NCBI GenBank assembly: GCA_964451785.1
Contig: CAYVJG010000043.1
Location: 1-20,734 of the forward strand
Source: JAJYSO01 sp964451785
Lineage (GTDB): Bacteria; Bacteroidota; Bacteroidia; Flavobacteriales; Flavobacteriaceae
Direction: 5' to 3'
DNA length: 20,734 bases
In this document: positions 16,139 to 20,734 of the stretch, piece by piece
How the letters are laid out: every line of letters starts with the position of its first letter
Position numbering within the stretch: position 1 is the stretch's first letter
Program-made: the position numbers and the translations under genes
The notes under the pieces: model-generated
Told to the model about the DNA's origin: nothing
Databases searched by the model: none
What the model saw: the letters and a program-made list of their open reading frames with translations, nothing else

Positions 16139-17932
16139 ATGTTAGAAATATCAGAACTCAAGGCTAAGAAGCTTCCTGAGCTTCAGGAGATAGCTAAATC
16201 TTTAAATGTTCCAAAGTATAGATCCTTTAGAAAACTTGACCTTATCTACCAAATTTTAGATTATCAAGCCTCTAATCCTAAAAAGGTCAAAGAAGCACTT
16301 CAAGCCAAAAATGTTGACACTCCCTCTCCTCAACAAAAAAACGAACACAAAGCTAAGCCTAGCCGCAAGCCTAAGCAACACAAAAAGGCAACTCAACCCG
16401 CAGAGTCTTCTTCGTCAAATGCTCAACCCGCAGAAAATACTTCAACTGTAGAAACAGCCGATAAAAAAGTCAATAAGTCAAATCGTAATTCAAACCACAA
16501 AAAGAATTACAAAACCGACAAGTCAGCACAGCAAAACAATAAAAAGGCTCAAGACAAATCAGAGTCCCCTAAACCACATCCTCAAAAGGACAACACTAAA
16601 AGGGATAACTCACAAAAAGATACTTCTAAAAGAGACAACTCTGCCAAAAACACCCCGTCTAAAGACAATTCATCTAAGGATAACACTCCTAAAAACGACG
16701 GAAACACTAAAGGCAATTCGCCGCAAAAAAGGCAACACACCAACAAGAATCAACAACATAAAAAGAACAACGCTAACGATAATAACCAAAATCGTTACCG
16801 TCAACCTGATTATGAATTTGATGCCATTATTGAAAGCGAAGGCGTACTCGACGTCATGCAAGATGGTTATGGCTTTTTGCGCTCATCTGATTACAATTAC
16901 ATTTCATCACCTGATGATATCTACGTCTCTCAATCGCAAATCAAACTCTTTGGACTTAAAAATGGCGACACCGTTTTAGGCGAAGTACGCCCTCCTAAAG
17001 AAGGTGAAAAATATTTCCCACTCATCAAGGTGAATAAAATTAATGGACTAGATCCAAAAATAGTGCGCGATCGCGTTTCTTTTGAACACTTAACACCGTT
17101 ATTCCCTGAAGAACGTTTTAAAATAGCTGATAAAAACACCGGCTTATCAACACGTATTATGGATTTGTTCTCCCCAATAGGAAAAGGACAACGCGGTATG
17201 ATTGTGGCTCAACCTAAAACAGGTAAAACCGTATTGCTCAAAGAAATTGCCAATGCCATTTCTGCCAATCACCCTGAAGTTTACCAAATTGTTCTCCTTA
17301 TCGATGAACGCCCTGAGGAGGTCACTGACATGCAGCGCAGCGTTAAAGGCGAAGTGGTAGCCTCAACATTTGACAAAGAAGCCCGTGATCACGTTCGCGT
17401 AGCCAACATCGTACTACACAAAGCCAAACGCTTGGTAGAATGTGGCCATGATGTCGTTATCCTACTCGATTCCATTACCCGTTTAGCACGCGCTTACAAC
17501 ACCGTACAGCCGGCCAGCGGAAAAGTGCTCAGTGGTGGAGTTGACGCCAATGCCCTTCACAAACCTAAACGCTTTTTTGGTGCAGCCCGCAATATTGAAG
17601 ACGGCGGCTCACTCACCATCATCGCCACAGCTCTTGTCGAAACTGGATCGCGTATGGATGAAGTCATCTTTGAAGAATTTAAAGGAACCGGTAACATGGA
17701 GTTGATGCTCGATCGCAATATTGCCAACCGCCGTATCTTCCCAGCCATTGATTTGACAAGATCAAGTACCCGCCGCGATGATTTATTACTCGATGAAGCC
17801 ACTATCCAACGCATGTGGGTATTACGCAAATATCTAGCCGACATGAACCCGGTTGAAGCCATGGAATTTATCAGAGATAAAGTGAAAAACACCCGTAATA
17901 ACGAGGAATTCCTGATCTCAATGAACGGCTAA
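16139..17932 (+). CDS. rho: Transcription termination factor Rho with long disordered insert
   Basis: The hexameric RNA-dependent ATPase that ends transcription, 597 aa against 419 in E. coli. Rho N-terminal helix domain at 1-47 (starts MLEISELKAKKLPELQEIA). Residues about 48-225 are a low-complexity insert of K, N, Q, S, D and T, with DNS/DNT-type repeats. The cold-shock-like RNA-binding domain is at 227-305 (DGYGFLRS). The ATPase core has Walker A AQPKTGKT at 357-364, Walker B VVILLD ending at D444, and Q-loop/R-loop motifs (SGGVDANAL, ETGSRMDEVIFEEFKGTGN). All catalytic motifs look intact. The start is the only ATG giving the complete N-domain. Long inserts here are known in Bacteroidota, and one in Bacteroides has been reported to drive phase separation; a similar role here is inference. 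A strong intrinsic terminator follows. Confidence 0.98.
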   Translation: MLEISELKAKKLPELQEIAKSLNVPKYRSFRKLDLIYQILDYQASNPKKVKEALQAKNVDTPSPQQKNEHKAKPSRKPKQHKKATQPAESSSSNAQPAENTSTVETADKKVNKSNRNSNHKKNYKTDKSAQQNNKKAQDKSESPKPHPQKDNTKRDNSQKDTSKRDNSAKNTPSKDNSSKDNTPKNDGNTKGNSPQKRQHTNKNQQHKKNNANDNNQNRYRQPDYEFDAIIESEGVLDVMQDGYGFLRSSDYNYISSPDDIYVSQSQIKLFGLKNGDTVLGEVRPPKEGEKYFPLIKVNKINGLDPKIVRDRVSFEHLTPLFPEERFKIADKNTGLSTRIMDLFSPIGKGQRGMIVAQPKTGKTVLLKEIANAISANHPEVYQIVLLIDERPEEVTDMQRSVKGEVVASTFDKEARDHVRVANIVLHKAKRLVECGHDVVILLDSITRLARAYNTVQPASGKVLSGGVDANALHKPKRFFGAARNIEDGGSLTIIATALVETGSRMDEVIFEEFKGTGNMELMLDRNIANRRIFPAIDLTRSSTRRDDLLLDEATIQRMWVLRKYLADMNPVEAMEFIRDKVKNTRNNEEFLISMNG

Positions 17933-17957
17933 AATCAGCATTAGCCCAATCTATAAC

Positions 17958-17997
17958 ACAGCCATTTTGTAACTTGACAAAATGGCTGTTTTGTTTT
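17958..17997 (+). terminator. Intrinsic terminator of rho
   Basis: A 13-bp perfect stem (ACAGCCATTTTGT / ACAAAATGGCTGT) with a 6-nt loop at 17958-17989, followed by TTTGTTTTT. It begins 25 nt after the rho stop. Confidence 0.9.
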
Positions 17998-18117
17998 TAA
18001 CACGAAGCTTTTTAGAAACTAAAAATTGATTCCTTTAATCCGTTATACCACATGTTTACAAAATAGGGCAGCGAAGCCGAAAGCTAGTCTATATTAATTG
18101 TCATTACGGTATAATTA

Positions 18118-18323
18118 GGGCGTGCCCCTTTGCCCTAAACTGCAATCTAAAGTCAAAGAACATTCTCAAGGCAAAGGGTCAGGCTTTCGCAGTCGCTTTT
18201 TGAGGCTGAGTTTAGAGCTATTCCGCAAAGATTAATACCTTTACTAAAGTTCATGAACTTTAGTAAAGTTTTGTTTTCTAACAGCCTCAAAAGAGCTTCA
18301 ACAAATGCCTCAATCCTTCACGC
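18118..18323. repeat. Structured intergenic element with GCGTG/CACGC ends
   Basis: A noncoding element of about 206 bp in the gap between convergent rho and ybaB. It opens with GGGCGTGCCCC and closes with CAATCCTTCACGC; GCGTG (18120-18124) and CACGC (18319-18323) are inverted. Nested pairs follow: CCCTTTGCC (18126-18134) with GGCAAAGGG (18170-18178), and TTTTGAGGCTG (18198-18208) with CAGCCTCAAAA (18282-18292), which encloses a 30-nt palindrome. From memory, intergenic elements that start GGGCGTGCCC, continue GGGTCGGGCTTTC and end CAATCCCTCACGC are scattered through many Bacteroidota genomes; this looks like a divergent copy. No protein is encoded, so it would be a non-autonomous or RNA-forming repeat. 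Confidence 0.6.
18239..18268. other. 30-nt perfect palindrome inside the intergenic element
   Basis: CTTTACTAAAGTTCA joined directly to its reverse complement, with TTTTG then TTTTC after it on the plus strand. It forms the tip of the larger TTTTGAGGCTG/CAGCCTCAAAA stem and could act as a second terminator for read-through from rho. Confidence 0.75.
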
Positions 18324-18356
18324 AAAAAAAAGAGAAACCCCAAAACAAGGTCTCTC
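18324..18356 (-). terminator. Intrinsic terminator of ybaB
   Basis: On the minus strand an 8-bp stem GAGAGACC / GGTTTCTC with one G-U pair (18332-18339 and 18349-18356) is followed by a run of T. It lies 29 nt past the ybaB stop and abuts the end of the intergenic element. Confidence 0.75.
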
Positions 18357-18385
18357 TCAATAAAAATTGTATATATCAACTAAGT

Positions 18386-18697
18386 TTAAAATCCCATTCC
18401 CGGGATATTAGGTAAACCCGCACGAGCCGTTTTGCCCAACTCTTCTTCATGAATAGCAGAAGCTTTTTTGATAGCCTTATTGATCGTCAATACCAAATAA
18501 TCTTCAAGTTGCTCCTTATCTTTAAGCAACTCATCAGCCACTTCAATATTCTTAATCTCGCGATTAGCCGTCAATGTAATTGTTAGTAAGCCATCACTTG
18601 ATTGCTCTTTCAGCATAACACTGTTTAAGCGCAGCTTTGTTTCCTCAACCTTAGCCTGCGTATCCTTCAGCTGATTCATCATGCCCATTAAATCCAT
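18386..18697 (-). CDS. ybaB: YbaB/EbfC family nucleoid-associated protein
   Basis: A 103-aa DNA-binding protein of normal family length, expected to form dimers that bind DNA and help organise the nucleoid. The start MDLMGMMNQLKDTQAKVEE forms the N-terminal helix, the centre has the beta-strand stretch DGLLTITLTANREIKNIEV with family-typical spacing, and the C-terminal part is helical before a glycine/proline-rich tail (LPNIPGMGF). It is monocistronic by appearance: own candidate promoter (18732-18739) and terminator. In many bacteria ybaB sits beside dnaX and recR; that context is absent here. The family call is firm; the precise role is inferred. Confidence 0.92.
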   Translation of the reverse strand: MDLMGMMNQLKDTQAKVEETKLRLNSVMLKEQSSDGLLTITLTANREIKNIEVADELLKDKEQLEDYLVLTINKAIKKASAIHEEELGKTARAGLPNIPGMGF

Positions 18698-18731
18698 AAT
18701 ATCAATCGTTTTTTAATTCATTTTGGTAAGA

Positions 18732-18739
18732 CAAAGATA
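18732..18739 (-). promoter_or_regulatory. Candidate -7 promoter box for ybaB
   Basis: Minus-strand TATCTTTG matches TAnnTTTG exactly, 34 nt before the start at 18697. The spacing to the gene is good for a short leader; no clear -33 TTTG. Confidence 0.5.
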
Positions 18740-18787
18740 TCGAAAATTATTAGGAAAAAAATCAAGAAAAATAAGAGAAGTGGCGAA

Positions 18788-18847
18788 TAGTAATTCGCCA
18801 TTCCTTTAGTTAATTCATCCATCCCCTTAGTAATTCCTCCATTCCTT
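18788..18847. repeat. Degenerate 3x ~20-nt tandem repeat with a hairpin
   Basis: Three units of the form TAGT(T)AATTCnnCCAT(T)CC..T (19, 21 and 20 nt) stand in a row between ybaB and the antiporter gene. The left edge also forms a hairpin, TGGCGAAT / ATTCGCCA with a 4-nt loop (18781-18800). No gene is seen in the 298-nt gap 18698-18995. Confidence 0.6.
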
Positions 18848-18950
18848 TTTTAGGATGATATTTAGGGAAAAGTAGAGAAGAGCCGGCCGTACGTTTGTAC
18901 GCTTGATTTTCAGAAAGAAGGGATTTAAAGAGGGAGAAAAAAGGAAAACT

Positions 18951-18980
18951 CTCTGGAGCGAATACTCATTCGCTCCAGAG
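18951..18980 (-). terminator. Intrinsic terminator of the antiporter gene
   Basis: A 13-bp perfect stem (CTCTGGAGCGAAT / ATTCGCTCCAGAG) with a 4-nt loop, starting 15 nt beyond the stop at 18996. On the minus strand it is followed by AGTTTTCCTTTTTT. Confidence 0.85.
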
Positions 18981-18995
18981 GCCCCATTTTAATAG

Positions 18996-20459
18996 TTACA
19001 CCACCTTTAAAGATTCATAAACCTTATCAAAAACCTCGTGTTTATCAGCCAAGACAATTAAGGTGTCATCGTCTTCGATAACAGTTGATCCGTTAGGGGT
19101 GAGGTAGCTGTCGCCTCTGATAATCATAGCGATGATGGCGTTTTTAGGAAATTTTAAATCGACAATTTTCTTATTTACCGCCGGACTGTCAGCTGTAATT
19201 AAAATTTCTTTCATTTCCGCTTTAGGGTCTTCAGTTAATAGCAAATCAGTAGCGGTCAGTCGTTTTGCTTTTTCGGGTAAGGCCACATGGAGCCATTTGG
19301 CAACGACAGAAAGGGTGGTGCCTTGAATTAATATGGAGGTAACTGATATGAAAAACACAATATTAAAAATGATATCTGCTTTGTCAATGCCAGCTAAAAG
19401 GGGATAGGTCGCAAAAACAATTGGTACAGCGCCGCGTAATCCTACCCATGAGATGTAAAAGCGTCTTCGCATTTTCATTTTAAAGAAGATTAAACTGATA
19501 AAGACACTTAATGGGCGCGCAACAAGAATTAAAAAGACTGAAATGAGTAAACCTATGCCGATAAAAGGCGTGATTTGAGAAGGGAAAACCAATAAACCTA
19601 GTGTCAAGAATAAGACGATTTGCATTAACCAAGCCAAGCCGTCAAACATGCGTAAGATGGTTTTTTTGTGAATTAGGTTAGCATTCCCTAAATAAACTGA
19701 ACAAATATAAATGGCCAGGAAGCCATTACCACCTATAAAATCAGTGGCCGAAAAGGTGATAAACATAAGTGCTATCACTAATACAGGATAGAGCCCTTCA
19801 AAGCCAAGTTTAATTTTGTTAATGATAAATTTACTCACTTTCCCAAAGGTAAATCCGGCAATTCCTCCGATTATCATTTGCTTAAAAAATAGAGGAATGA
19901 TAGAAGTAATGCTTTGGTCTTGGTTAACGACTAAGGTTAAGAAAGCAATGGTCAACACATAGGCCATGGGGTCGTTACTACCACTTTCAAGCTCTAGTGT
20001 AGGACGCAGGTTAGATTTTAAGGCTAAACTTTTAGAACGCAAAATAGAAAATACAGCTGCTGCATCTGTTGAGGAAACAATTGAGCCTAGCAATAAACTT
20101 TCATAAATGGTAAAATCTGTAACATAATACACAAAGGTTCCTAAGCTAAGCGCCGTGAGAAAAACGCCTAAGGTAGATAAAACTAAGCCTTGCTTTAAAA
20201 TGGGCTTTACTGAAGGCCAGTTTGTGTCTAATCCCCCTGAAAACAAGATGAAATTAAGTGATACGACGCCAATAAATTGTGCGATTTTTGGACTGTCAAA
20301 GTGGATGCCACCAATGCCATCTGATCCAGCTAGCATGCCTATACCTAAAAAGAGCAGTAAAACTGGAATGCCAAATTTATAAGAAGTTTTACCGACTAAA
20401 ATACTGATTAATAATAGTATAGATCCGACTAGGAGGATGTTTTCAATGGTTAAATTCAT
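18996..20459 (-). CDS. nhaP2: Potassium/proton antiporter, CPA1 NhaP2 (CvrA) type with RCK_C domain
   Basis: A 487-aa inner-membrane cation/proton antiporter, probably exporting K+ (possibly Na+) in exchange for protons. Residues 1 to about 390 form the Na/H-exchanger domain with about a dozen hydrophobic segments. Family motifs include SSTDAAAVFSILR (129-141), ELESGSNDPMA (156-166) with the ion-site pair N162-D163, and WVGLRGAVPIVFATYP (338-353). Residues about 405-487 are a cytoplasmic TrkA-C/RCK_C domain (IEDDDTLIVLAD), usually a regulatory ligand-binding unit. This domain combination and length match NhaP2-type K+/H+ antiporters. The start is the first ATG and leads directly into the first membrane segment. 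No -7 box is found upstream. Ion specificity is inferred from the family, not shown. Confidence 0.92.
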   Translation of the reverse strand: MNLTIENILLVGSILLLISILVGKTSYKFGIPVLLLFLGIGMLAGSDGIGGIHFDSPKIAQFIGVVSLNFILFSGGLDTNWPSVKPILKQGLVLSTLGVFLTALSLGTFVYYVTDFTIYESLLLGSIVSSTDAAAVFSILRSKSLALKSNLRPTLELESGSNDPMAYVLTIAFLTLVVNQDQSITSIIPLFFKQMIIGGIAGFTFGKVSKFIINKIKLGFEGLYPVLVIALMFITFSATDFIGGNGFLAIYICSVYLGNANLIHKKTILRMFDGLAWLMQIVLFLTLGLLVFPSQITPFIGIGLLISVFLILVARPLSVFISLIFFKMKMRRRFYISWVGLRGAVPIVFATYPLLAGIDKADIIFNIVFFISVTSILIQGTTLSVVAKWLHVALPEKAKRLTATDLLLTEDPKAEMKEILITADSPAVNKKIVDLKFPKNAIIAMIIRGDSYLTPNGSTVIEDDDTLIVLADKHEVFDKVYESLKVV

Positions 20460-20734
20460 ACGCTAAAATTTTAAATAGAATCTAATAATGGGTTAAAAGT
20501 AAGGTTTGTGAAGTTCTGCCCTGTTTTGTGGATAGAAGTTTAATAATTGAGTTTGTCTAAAATCTTGATAACTTTTAAAGTTTAATGATTTTGAAAGTAT
20601 AAATTAGAGTTTTAAATAGTGATGACCCCAATGTGGGAGGTCGTTTATGTTGATAAATATAATTTATTTTATTTAAACTAAATAGGTTCTACCACGAATG
20701 TTGTGGAATTACTAAATTAGCAGACAAAAAATGT
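20460..20734. other. Noncoding leader upstream of the antiporter gene
   Basis: 275 bp of AT-rich sequence to the window end with no convincing reading frame, RNA gene or TAnnTTTG box on either strand. A short CCAC...GTGG inverted repeat at about 20691-20705 is the only visible symmetry. It may contain the antiporter promoter or the upstream region of a gene beyond the window. Confidence 0.5.

Noticed and set aside
17557..17892. 111-codon minus-strand reading frame inside rho
   Set aside because: It is antisense to the most conserved part of the Rho ATPase, so an open frame there is a by-product of codon constraints.
18054..18117. Possible leftward extension of the intergenic element (AGGGCAGCGAAGCCGAAAGC)
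   Set aside because: I could find no inverted partner for it inside the element, so the border was kept at GGGCGTG.

Overview
This window is AT-rich bacterial DNA, most likely from a marine or host-associated member of the Flavobacteriia (Bacteroidota); the genus cannot be told from it. The evidence is three giant secreted proteins with type IX secretion (T9SS) C-terminal tails, a Rho factor with the long low-complexity insert typical of Bacteroidota, a DUF4293 membrane protein beside rho, -7 boxes of the Bacteroidota type TAnnTTTG in front of several genes, and no Shine-Dalgarno sequences that decide starts.

Layout. (1) 71-1615 (+): a secreted sulfatase, convergent with the next gene and sharing a 34-nt perfect palindrome as a probable bidirectional terminator. 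(2) 1828-15207 (-): three very large genes in a row (1529, 1554 and 1195 aa). Each has a signal peptide, a mosaic of GEVED, Ig-like, fibronectin III, choice-of-anchor-J and PPC-like modules, a T9SS sorting tail, its own terminator and a candidate promoter. They fill about two thirds of the window and look like paralogous cell-surface adhesins or binding proteins built by module duplication and exchange. (3) 15523-17932: divergent DUF4293 gene (-) and rho (+), with a 19-nt inverted repeat between them. (4) 17933-18385: a gap between convergent genes that holds the rho terminator, a structured intergenic element (18118-18323) ending in GCGTG/CACGC, and the ybaB terminator. (5) 18386-20459 (-): ybaB (nucleoid-associated protein) and a CPA1-type K+/H+ antiporter, separated by a gap with a small degenerate tandem repeat and a strong hairpin terminator. 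(6) 20460-20734: the leader of the antiporter gene; no gene seen.

How the genes fit together. The sulfatase and the three T9SS cargo proteins are all predicted to act outside the cytoplasm. Neither secretion machinery nor a SusC/SusD pair lies in the window, so a role in sulfated-glycan use is only suggested by the sulfatase. The right half is ordinary housekeeping: transcription termination, nucleoid organisation and ion homeostasis. I found no RNA gene, CRISPR array, phage gene or transposase. The least explained items are the recurrent Ig-like linker module of the giant proteins, patches of DNA identity between paralogs, and the structured repeat element near 18.2 kb.
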